This document shows positions 5,553-11,164 of a DNA stretch of 11,164 bases, piece after piece; position 1 is the first letter of the stretch; each line of letters opens with the position of its first letter. This stretch comes from Hydrogenovibrio sp049975065. Its GTDB lineage: Bacteria > Pseudomonadota > Gammaproteobacteria > Thiomicrospirales > Thiomicrospiraceae. A program made the position numbers and the translations under genes. A model generated the notes under the pieces. It was not told the origin of the DNA. It did no database searches and saw only the letters and a program-made list of their open reading frames with translations. The stretch lies in assembly GCA_049975065.1 (NCBI GenBank), contig JBNGDN010000067.1; one strand, written 5' to 3'.

Positions 5553-6818
5553 ATGATGAAACTCGCTCTACATTGGCAGATATTAATCGCACTGGCCTTG
5601 GCGGTGGTGATGGGCGTTTGGACCGGTACCGACGCTCAGGTGTTTGGAATCCACTGGGTGGCGATTTACACTTTTATGGGCACCCTGTTTTTAAATGCGT
5701 TGAAAATGATTGTGGTGCCGCTGGTCGTCTCGGCGATTATCACTGGGGTGGCGAATGTCGGCCAACATGGCGGTTTCGGGCGCTTGGGCGGTAAAACGTT
5801 GGGTTATTATGTTCTCACCAGCTTTTTGGCTATTCTCATCGGTTTGGCCTTGGTCAACTTGCTGCAACCCGGTGTGTCCGAAAACGGTGCCCCGATACTG
5901 GAAACCAATGAAGCGCTCATGGCGTCGGTATCCGGAAAGTCGGCCGGGGATGTGGTGGATGTGTTTCTGCGCATGGTGCCGACCAATGTGGTGGATGCGG
6001 CGGCTCAGGCGCAAATGTTGGGCTTGATTTTTTTCAGTTTGTTGTTCGGTTACTTTATGACACGGCTGACCGGCGATGTGAAAACCACCATGATGAATTT
6101 CTGGCAGGGGATTTTCGATGTGATGATGATGATCACGGCTTGGGTGATGAAGTTTGCGCCTTTGGGGGTGTTTGGCTTGGTGGCGGCTTCGGTGGCGGAA
6201 ACCGGCTTCGATCAGTTTGGCCATTTAGCACTGTTTTTTGTGACGGTGACGCTGGCGCTGGGCGTGCATTTTTTGGTGGTGATGCCGATTCTATTGCGTG
6301 TTTTGGGCGGCGTAAAGAACCCTTGGTTGCACTACCAAGCGATGGCACCGGCGATCCTGACGGCGTTTTCCACCAGTTCATCGTCTTCCACTTTACCCAT
6401 TACTTTGAATGCGCTGGAAACCCGTGCGGGGGTGTCCAACCGTGTGTCGAGTTTCGTGTTGCCGCTGGGTGCGACCCTGAATATGGACGGCACCGCACTG
6501 TATGAATGTGTCGCAGCGGTGTTTATCGCCCAGTTGTTTGGCGTTCCGTTGGATTGGACAACGCAATTGTTGATTGTGGTGATTGCTCTAACCACCTCCA
6601 TCGGTGTCGCGGGGATTCCGTCCGCCAGTCTGGTGGCGATCACCATTATTCTGGTGGCGGTGGGGTTACCGGCGGAGGCGATTGGGTTGCTTTTGGTGGT
6701 GGATCGGTTGTTGGATATGATGCGCACCGTGGTGAATGTGTTCAGTGACTCGGTGGGGGCGGTGATTATTGCACGTTCTGAAGGAGAAGATCAGGTGTTG
6801 GTGAGCAAGTCGTTTTAA
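5553..6818 (+). CDS. Dicarboxylate/acidic amino acid:cation symporter (DAACS, GltP/DctA/SstT superfamily)
   Basis: Inner-membrane secondary transporter, expected to import glutamate, aspartate or C4-dicarboxylates with Na+ or H+. The 421 residues and hydrophobic profile fit the eight-helix, two-hairpin fold. Visible motifs are the serine-rich hairpin HP1 (TSSSSSTLPITL), the helix 7 signature NMDGT (310-314) in GATLNMDGTALYE, HP2 SIGVAGIPSASL, and helix 8 with D384, D388, R391, T392, N395 and D399. These last match GltPh D390, D394, R397, T398, N401 and D405. R391 favours a substrate with a side-chain carboxylate. The HP1 and NMDGTALYE text also resembles animal EAATs. AAAAGGA precedes two adjacent ATGs; the second (5556) has better spacing, so the true start may be one codon later. 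It probably heads a transcript with the 111-aa gene. Exact substrate is not readable. Confidence 0.93.
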   Translation: MMKLALHWQILIALALAVVMGVWTGTDAQVFGIHWVAIYTFMGTLFLNALKMIVVPLVVSAIITGVANVGQHGGFGRLGGKTLGYYVLTSFLAILIGLALVNLLQPGVSENGAPILETNEALMASVSGKSAGDVVDVFLRMVPTNVVDAAAQAQMLGLIFFSLLFGYFMTRLTGDVKTTMMNFWQGIFDVMMMITAWVMKFAPLGVFGLVAASVAETGFDQFGHLALFFVTVTLALGVHFLVVMPILLRVLGGVKNPWLHYQAMAPAILTAFSTSSSSSTLPITLNALETRAGVSNRVSSFVLPLGATLNMDGTALYECVAAVFIAQLFGVPLDWTTQLLIVVIALTTSIGVAGIPSASLVAITIILVAVGLPAEAIGLLLVVDRLLDMMRTVVNVFSDSVGAVIIARSEGEDQVLVSKSF

Positions 6819-6837
6819 CGAGGGTGAAGAAACCGCC

Positions 6838-7173
6838 ATGAAAATTATCATAACTGAATTGGCCGGGTTAACGCCCGGCGAAGAACACAACGACACCCTA
6901 CTCGCCTGTCTGACGGAGCGTCTGCCGGAATTGGAGCAGGACTTGGTTCAGGATTTATCGCATATCAGCCATTTCGCTCATTACGCGGGCGGCATGGTAT
7001 TGGATGCTGTTATCTATCAAAATGATAATCTTTACCGTCTGGATTACCATTATCCGTGGGAAATCAACTGGAGTTGTGCCGACCAGATGGCGCAGGGCGT
7101 GATGAATGATAAGGTGCGGTTTACCCTGACCGAAGACGGCGAGGTGCATTTCAAATGGCTGACATTGGCTTAG
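6838..7173 (+). CDS. Unrecognised 111-aa soluble protein downstream of the symporter
   Basis: I do not recognise it. It starts 19 bases after the symporter stop, with GAGGGTGAAG upstream of the ATG, so it is probably co-transcribed and genuinely translated. It has no signal peptide or membrane segment and is acidic. The middle is rich in aromatic residues and His (HISHFAHYAGG, LYRLDYHYPWEINWSC, about 42-80), and the end (VRFTLTEDGEVHFKW) looks like paired beta strands. A short hairpin (GCCGGG at 6862-6867 with CCCGGC at 6874-6879) lies 24 bases into the gene. Its stop is only four bases from the stop of lpxH, which runs the other way, leaving no room for a terminator between them. Function unknown; the operon position does not by itself make it a transport partner. 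Confidence 0.75.
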   Translation: MKIIITELAGLTPGEEHNDTLLACLTERLPELEQDLVQDLSHISHFAHYAGGMVLDAVIYQNDNLYRLDYHYPWEINWSCADQMAQGVMNDKVRFTLTEDGEVHFKWLTLA

Positions 7174-7177
7174 GGGT

Positions 7178-7942
7178 TTACGAGGTTAGGGCGTTGCTAA
7201 GGTAAGGGTAAGCGACCCGTTCAATCGTTTGGTTGGACAAGACTTTGAGAATTTCGGTTTGCGGGCGCCAGTCACCCACTACCCAGCGGTGTTTGAGTTG
7301 GCCGTCTTGTTCGATTTGATGTAAATAGGGGCGGTGGGTGTGTCCATGCACCAGATGCTTGCAGTGCGGAAAACGCTGCAACAGCTTTCTGACCGCCACC
7401 TGGTTCACGTCCATAATGTTTTCCGATTTATTCAGATTGTGTTTTTGAGAGTTGGCTCGCATGTTTTCGCCAATGGCGACGCGTTTGTGCTGCGGCAGTT
7501 TCAGAAACAACCAGGTCACCAGACGATTACGCAATAGAAGACGCATCCGCTGAAAGGCTTTGTCATCGGTGCAGAGCGAATCTCCGTGTAACATTAAAAC
7601 CGGCAAGCCATACAAGTTCACAAGCGCCGGCTCTTTCAGAAACTGAATGCCGGTGGCGTCGAAAAAAGCCCGCCGCATCAGAAAATCCCGATTGCCGTAC
7701 ATCAGATAAATCGGCAGACCCTGTTCGGTCAGGTGCTTGAATTTTCCGATGACCGTGGCGTAATGCGCAAGACCGTGATCGTCGCCCACCCACATTTCAA
7801 ACAGGTCGCCGAGAAGGTAAAGCGCATCGGCTTTCGGCGCGTCTTGTTCCAAAAAGCGGTAAAACGCCTGATTGACCGGATGGGTGTCATCCGGCTGCAG
7901 GTGAATGTCGGCGGTGATCAAGGTATAAGGCTTATGCGCCAT
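7178..7942 (-). CDS. lpxH: UDP-2,3-diacylglucosamine diphosphatase
   Basis: Peripheral inner-membrane metallophosphoesterase that hydrolyses UDP-2,3-diacylglucosamine to lipid X and UMP in lipid A synthesis. The 254 residues slightly exceed the usual 240. Metal-binding motifs are all present: D12/H14 in ADIHL, D46 in LLGDLFEMWVGDD, N84 in GNRDF, H119 in LHGDSLCTDD, and H201/H203 in VHGHTHRP. The LpxH-specific MRANSQKHN...IMDVNQ segment (161-181) separates it from general phosphoesterases. It lies 12 bases after ppiB on the same strand, giving ppiA-ppiB-lpxH; ppiB-lpxH neighbourhood is familiar from E. coli, where the order is also ppiB then lpxH. The ribosome site is weak (GAG about 9 bases upstream), which fits coupling to ppiB. 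No oddities. Confidence 0.96.
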   Translation of the reverse strand: MAHKPYTLITADIHLQPDDTHPVNQAFYRFLEQDAPKADALYLLGDLFEMWVGDDHGLAHYATVIGKFKHLTEQGLPIYLMYGNRDFLMRRAFFDATGIQFLKEPALVNLYGLPVLMLHGDSLCTDDKAFQRMRLLLRNRLVTWLFLKLPQHKRVAIGENMRANSQKHNLNKSENIMDVNQVAVRKLLQRFPHCKHLVHGHTHRPYLHQIEQDGQLKHRWVVGDWRPQTEILKVLSNQTIERVAYPYLSNALTS

Positions 7943-7954
7943 AATGCGGCTCGA

Positions 7955-8461
7955 TCAGTCGCTTTCTTTAACCAAGGTTTTTTCGATAATAATGTCTTCA
8001 ACTGGGACATCCTGATGGCCACGACGGCTGGTGGTGTCGACTTTGGCCATTTCATCCAGTATCGCCAAACCTTCTACAATGCGCCCAAAGACGGCATAAC
8101 CCCAACCGTGCACGTCTTTCGATGTGTGATCCAGATACGGATTGTCAACCAGATTCATAAAGAATTGTGTCGTAGCCGAGTGCGGATCGTTGGTTCGTGC
8201 ATAGGATAAAGCGCCCCGCACGTTTTTCAAACCGTTATCGGCTTCGTTTTCAATCGGCTCGCCCGCGTCCTTTTCCACCAGGCCTGGCAAAAAACCGCCG
8301 CCTTGCACCATAAAGCCGGGAATAATGCGGTGAAAAATGGTGCCGTTATAGTAGCCTTCCATGGCGTAATGCACAAAGTTTTCCGCGCCGATGGGGGCGT
8401 TTTCGTGATCGACTTCAATGGTGATGGCACCCATATTGGTTTGAAAAGTGACTTGAGTCAT
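7955..8461 (-). CDS. ppiB: Cytoplasmic peptidyl-prolyl cis-trans isomerase B (cyclophilin)
   Basis: Folding catalyst that interconverts cis and trans X-Pro bonds. The 168 residues cover a single cyclophilin domain with no signal peptide. The active-site strand is FHRIIPGFMVQGGGF with catalytic R45, plus F50 and Q53; downstream are ARTNDPHSATTQFFMN and GWGYAVFGRIVEG, the Trp being the cyclosporin-contact position. HQDVPVEDIII near the end matches E. coli PpiB. AGAGGAAA precedes the ATG. It lies 88 bases downstream of its paralogue ppiA, with a 26-bp palindrome between them, and 12 bases upstream of lpxH. One CCAGGCCTGG repeat (8278) encodes the PGL of FLPGLVEK just after the active-site strand, at a position where the family is variable. 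Confidence 0.96.
   Translation of the reverse strand: MTQVTFQTNMGAITIEVDHENAPIGAENFVHYAMEGYYNGTIFHRIIPGFMVQGGGFLPGLVEKDAGEPIENEADNGLKNVRGALSYARTNDPHSATTQFFMNLVDNPYLDHTSKDVHGWGYAVFGRIVEGLAILDEMAKVDTTSRRGHQDVPVEDIIIEKTLVKESD
8278..8287. repeat. CCAGGCCTGG palindrome, copy 5 (inside ppiB)
   Basis: Exact copy, followed on the plus strand by CAAAAAA and on the complement by TGGAAAA. Read in ppiB as CCA GGC CTG G (Pro-Gly-Leu), the same reading as copy 3 in psd. Confidence 0.85.
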
Positions 8462-8500
8462 AGCGTTTCCTCTGAACTTGGCTCGGCGAAGCGCAGGCGA

Positions 8501-8526
8501 TGAAATGACCAGGCCTGGTCATTTCA
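8501..8526. repeat. 26-bp perfect palindrome centred on CCAGGCCTGG (copy 6), between ppiA and ppiB
   Basis: Each arm is TGAAATGACCAGG followed directly by its reverse complement; the core is 8509-8518. It sits in the 88-base gap, 24 bases after the ppiA stop in transcription order. The RNA could form an 11-bp stem with a 4-base loop, but no T run follows on the minus strand, so I read it as a repeat or processing/stability hairpin rather than a classical terminator. It carries the fullest version of the shared flank, ATGACCAGGCCTGGTCAT. Confidence 0.85.
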
Positions 8527-8549
8527 GTGGGTCGCCATTCTGAGCCGGT

Positions 8550-9140
8550 TTATTGAATCTGTGTGATTTTGATGATTTCGACTGTCTGATTGGGGACGTC
8601 GCCCATGCCGTTTTTAAAACCGGTGGGTACTTGACGGATTTGGTTGACGACTTTCATGCCCTTGATCACACGACCAAAAACGGCATAGCCGTAAGCGCGG
8701 GGCGTTTTGTCGCGAAAATCCAAAAACGTATTCTGGCCGACATTAATAAAGAATTGCGAGGTGGCCGAGTGCGGATCGTTGGTACGCGCCATGGCCAGAG
8801 TACCGATGCGGTTACGCAGGCCATTGTCGGCTTCGTTCTGGATGGGCGCATGGGTGGGTTTTTTCTGCAGCGTGGGCGTGAAGCCGCCGCCTTGAATCAT
8901 AAAGTTGGAAATGACGCGGTGAAAAATGGTGCCGTCATAAAAGCCTTCGTTAACATAGCGTAAGAAGTTTTTCACCGATTCGGGCGCTTTTTCCGGATAG
9001 AGTTCCGCTTCAATGTCGCCTAGACTGGTCTGAATCAGGACGATGGGGTGTTTGGGTTCGGTGGCCGTGGTGTTATCGGCAAAGGTCTGAAAGGTGAAAA
9101 GGCTGAAAAACAGCGAAAGCAAAAACGTGCGTCGAATCAT
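8550..9140 (-). CDS. ppiA: Periplasmic peptidyl-prolyl cis-trans isomerase A (cyclophilin)
   Basis: Exported proline isomerase acting on envelope proteins. From ATG 9140 there are 196 residues: a signal peptide (MIRR, then a Leu/Phe-rich core, likely cut after TFA at residue 21) and a cyclophilin domain. Active-site strand FHRVISNFMIQGGGF has R75; ARTNDPHSATSQFFIN follows. YGYAVFGRV has Tyr where ppiB has Trp, as expected of the periplasmic type, which is less cyclosporin sensitive. I chose 9140 because GGAG lies 7 bases upstream and the signal peptide begins there; the frame stays open to 9308 but the extra 56 residues look non-coding. It is the first gene of a probable ppiA-ppiB-lpxH set and a paralogue of its neighbour. 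Confidence 0.94.
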   Translation of the reverse strand: MIRRTFLLSLFFSLFTFQTFADNTTATEPKHPIVLIQTSLGDIEAELYPEKAPESVKNFLRYVNEGFYDGTIFHRVISNFMIQGGGFTPTLQKKPTHAPIQNEADNGLRNRIGTLAMARTNDPHSATSQFFINVGQNTFLDFRDKTPRAYGYAVFGRVIKGMKVVNQIRQVPTGFKNGMGDVPNQTVEIIKITQIQ

Positions 9141-9229
9141 GGTTGTCTCCAGTGCGCCCCAGTCTGGCTGTTGAGCGTGCCAAGGCTGACGGCAAAAAGT
9201 TTCAAATAGGATTGAATTCAGTGTTGCGC

Positions 9230-9238
9230 ATTTTACCA
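9230..9238 (-). promoter_or_regulatory. Candidate extended -10 for ppiA
   Basis: Minus strand reads TGGTAAAAT, fitting TGnTAtaaT with one mismatch, about 90 bases upstream of the ppiA start. No good -35 box is seen. Confidence 0.35.
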
Positions 9239-9321
9239 TGTTGTCCGGCGAACGGGCGTTTGAATTCGCTGGCGCGGGTGAATGATTCCGTGCGCAATCG
9301 AGCGTCACGGAGACGGGCTTG

Positions 9322-9330
9322 TGCTATAAT
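9322..9330 (+). promoter_or_regulatory. Extended -10 promoter for glnS
   Basis: TGCTATAAT is a perfect TGnTATAAT extended -10, 55 bases before the glnS ATG. The -35 region (GCGTCA around 9302) is poor, as is common for extended -10 promoters. Confidence 0.65.
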
Positions 9331-9385
9331 CAAGCTTTTTTTTAATCGGTAGTATTTTAAAAATATATCAAAAGGTTTTCTGAGC

Positions 9386-11065
9386 ATGAGTCAAACCCCC
9401 GTTACGCCAGTGGACAAGCCTACGAATTTTATTCGAAATGTCATTAACGATGACTTGGCCAATCATAAATATCAAACGGTGGTGACCCGTTTCCCGCCCG
9501 AGCCAAACGGCTACCTGCACATCGGGCACGCCAAATCCATTTGTCTGAATTTCGGTCTGGCGGAAGACTATCACGGTGGCTGCAACCTGCGCTTTGACGA
9601 TACCAACCCGACTAAAGAAGACGTCGAGTATGTCGATGCCATTAAAGAAGACGTATCCTGGTTAGGCTTTCAATGGGCCGGCGAACCGCGCTATTCGTCC
9701 AACTATTTTCAAAAATTCCATGATTATGCGGTGGAATTGATTGAAAAGGGCTTGGCGTATGTGTGTTTTTTGAATGCCGAGCAAACGGGTGAATACCGTG
9801 GCACCTTGACGGAACCGGGCAAAGACAGTCCGTATCGCGACACCTCGGTGGCGGAAAATCTGGAGGTGTTCGCTAAGATGAAAAACGGCGAATTCCAGGA
9901 AGGGGAATGCGTTTTGCGCGCCAAAATCGATATGGCCTCTTCCTTTATGTGTATGCGAGACCCGACACTGTACCGTATCCGTTATGCGCATCATCATCAA
10001 ACCGGTGACGCTTGGTGTATCTACCCGATGTACGATTTTGCCCACTGTATTTCCGATGCGATTGAAGGCGTGACCCATTCTTTGTGTACCCTGGAGTTTC
10101 AGGATAACCGTCGTTTGTACGATTGGATTCTGGAGCATCTTGAGGATTTCAATAAACCCGACCGTCCATTCCAGTATGAATTTTCACGGTTGAATCTAGA
10201 ATACACGGTGATGTCCAAACGCAAACTGATGCAACTGGTGACAGACGGTTTGGTGTCGGGCTGGAATGACCCGCGCATGCCGACGATTTCCGGTTTGCGC
10301 CGTCGCGGCGTGACACCGGCGGCGATTCGGGACTTCGCCGAACGCATTGGGATTTCCAAGGTCGATAGCATGACGGAAATGGGCCTTCTGGAAGCGGCGA
10401 TTCGGGACGATTTGAATGTCGTGGCTCCGCGTACGATGGGCGTGATTGACCCGATTAAGCTGGTGATCGAAAATTACCCGGAAGGCGACGTGGAAACCTT
10501 GCAGGCACCGGTGCACCCGCAGAACGAAGCCATGGGCAAACGCGACATCTTCTTCAGCCGAGAGCTGTATATCGACCGCGCCGATTTTATTGAAGAAGCG
10601 CCGAACAAAAAATGGCAACGCCTGGCGTTGGACAAGGAAGTCCGTTTGCGTAATGCCTATGTGGTGAAAGGCCTGCGTGCCGAAACCGACGCGGACGGAA
10701 ATATCACGACCGTATATTGTTCTTACGACCCGGAGACTTTGGGCAAGAACCCAGCAGATGGTCGTAAGGTGAAAGGCGTGATTCACTTTGTGGAAGCCTC
10801 CAAAGCCTTACCGGCGGAGTTCCGTTTGTATGACCGTTTGTTCTCGGTACCGAATCCGGCCAAGGAAGACGATTTTGAAGCCGTCATCAATCCTGAGTCA
10901 TTGGTGGTGAAAAACGGTTTTGTCGAGCCGGGCATGAAAGACGCCAAACCGGAACAAGCGTATCAGTTTGAACGTGAAGGCTATTTCTGCCGTGACAACC
11001 AAGCCGGAGACGCGTTGGTGTTCAACAAAACCGTTGGTCTAAGAGATACATGGAGTCAGAAATAG
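9386..11065 (+). CDS. glnS: Glutaminyl-tRNA synthetase
   Basis: Class I aminoacyl-tRNA synthetase that charges tRNA-Gln with glutamine in the cytoplasm. The 559 residues are full length. RFPPEPNGYLHIGHAKS (35-51) holds the HIGH motif at 45-48; the KMSKS equivalent is VMSKRK (275-280); RFDDTNP (about 69-75) and the YPMYDFAHCISDAIEGVTHSLCTLEF segment are typical of GlnRS and not of the non-discriminating GluRS. The C-terminal two beta-barrels that read the anticodon are present (KVKGVIHFVEAS, AEFRLYDRLFSVPNP). Presence of GlnRS means Gln-tRNA is made directly. AAGG lies about 10 bases before the ATG. The stop TAG is immediately followed by the GTG start of cysS, so the two are one transcript. 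Confidence 0.98.
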   Translation: MSQTPVTPVDKPTNFIRNVINDDLANHKYQTVVTRFPPEPNGYLHIGHAKSICLNFGLAEDYHGGCNLRFDDTNPTKEDVEYVDAIKEDVSWLGFQWAGEPRYSSNYFQKFHDYAVELIEKGLAYVCFLNAEQTGEYRGTLTEPGKDSPYRDTSVAENLEVFAKMKNGEFQEGECVLRAKIDMASSFMCMRDPTLYRIRYAHHHQTGDAWCIYPMYDFAHCISDAIEGVTHSLCTLEFQDNRRLYDWILEHLEDFNKPDRPFQYEFSRLNLEYTVMSKRKLMQLVTDGLVSGWNDPRMPTISGLRRRGVTPAAIRDFAERIGISKVDSMTEMGLLEAAIRDDLNVVAPRTMGVIDPIKLVIENYPEGDVETLQAPVHPQNEAMGKRDIFFSRELYIDRADFIEEAPNKKWQRLALDKEVRLRNAYVVKGLRAETDADGNITTVYCSYDPETLGKNPADGRKVKGVIHFVEASKALPAEFRLYDRLFSVPNPAKEDDFEAVINPESLVVKNGFVEPGMKDAKPEQAYQFEREGYFCRDNQAGDALVFNKTVGLRDTWSQK

Positions 11066-11164
11066 TGGCATTACAGATTTACAATACCGAAACCCGACAA
11101 AAAGAAGTCTTTAAACCCATTCATGAAAATCAAGTGGGCTTGTATGTCTGCGGGGTCACGGTGT
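11066..11164 (+). CDS. cysS: Cysteinyl-tRNA synthetase, N-terminal part, cut by window edge
   Basis: Class I synthetase that charges tRNA-Cys. The 33 visible residues, starting at a GTG, include LQIYNTETRQKEVFKPI and GLYVCGVTV; the Cys of YVCGVTV is the family's first zinc ligand, just before the HIGH region, which lies beyond the window. The GTG follows the glnS TAG with no gap, and GGAG at 11052-11055 inside the glnS end is a suitable ribosome site. No ATG is available in frame near here. The direct abutment suggests termination-reinitiation coupling with glnS. Confidence 0.93.

Larger units (their letters stand above)
9141..9385. other. 245-bp divergent control region between ppiA and glnS
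   Basis: It carries candidate promoters on both strands (9230-9238 minus, 9322-9330 plus), followed toward glnS by an AT-rich leader of about 50 bases. I see no gene, T-box or other riboswitch-like structure in it. Confidence 0.6.

Noticed and set aside
6862..6879. GCCGGG/CCCGGC hairpin early in the 111-aa gene
   Set aside because: Six pairs within GC-rich coding sequence, no T run and no relation to the other palindromes; likely chance.
9141..9308. N-terminal extension of ppiA to 9308
   Set aside because: It would bury a clear signal peptide and ignores the GGAG ribosome site at ATG 9140.
9317..9343. GCTTG ... CAAGC followed by eight T, resembling an intrinsic terminator upstream of glnS
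   Set aside because: The stem is only five pairs, no plus-strand gene lies upstream to be terminated, and the loop is the perfect extended -10 TGCTATAAT, which explains the sequence better as a promoter.
10196..10786. Long minus-strand open frame opposite glnS (196 codons)
   Set aside because: Antisense shadow of a full-length conserved gene; composition is His/Arg/Phe-rich as such shadows usually are.

Overview
The window reads as an ordinary, gene-dense chromosomal stretch of a free-living gammaproteobacterium. The NtrC C-terminus, PII protein, LpxH, PpiA/PpiB pair, GlnS and PSD all look gammaproteobacterial. The gene mix and style recall sulfur-oxidising relatives of Thiomicrospira/Hydrogenovibrio, but that placement is a guess from general resemblance. 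No phage, insertion sequence, CRISPR array, tRNA or rRNA was seen.

Layout from left to right. (1) Positions 1-1646, plus strand: the C-terminal two thirds of the sigma-54 activator NtrC, whose stop codon overlaps the start of an unrecognised 258-residue protein with a methyltransferase-like Rossmann segment. (2) 1692-2996, minus strand: psd (phosphatidylserine decarboxylase), then a PII signalling protein that meets group 1 tail to tail. NtrC and PII belong to the same nitrogen-sensing circuit, so this end is a nitrogen-control neighbourhood. (3) 3188-4933, plus: argG (arginine synthesis) and pgpA (phosphatidylglycerol synthesis). With psd, pgpA puts two phospholipid-headgroup genes on either side of argG. 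(4) 5156-5452, plus: a single-domain rhodanese followed by a strong intrinsic terminator. (5) 5553-7173, plus: a DAACS-family dicarboxylate/acidic amino acid symporter and an unrecognised 111-residue protein. (6) 7178-9140, minus: periplasmic cyclophilin ppiA, cytoplasmic cyclophilin ppiB and lpxH (lipid A synthesis). (7) 9386 to the end, plus: glnS and, directly abutting it, the start of cysS.

The genes themselves are mostly housekeeping. The signal they do not explain is a short repeated palindrome, CCAGGCCTGG, found exactly six times in 11 kb (about 0.01 expected for equal base use), plus one 9/10 copy. Four exact copies lie inside coding sequence. Two sit in intergenic DNA at the centres of longer perfect palindromes of 24 and 26 bp. 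Flanks are also shared: the 14-mer CCAGGCCTGGTCAT or its complement occurs at three separate loci. This arrangement (single copies in genes, hairpin-forming copies between genes) resembles DNA uptake sequences or highly iterated palindromes, and it is the observation most worth following genome-wide.
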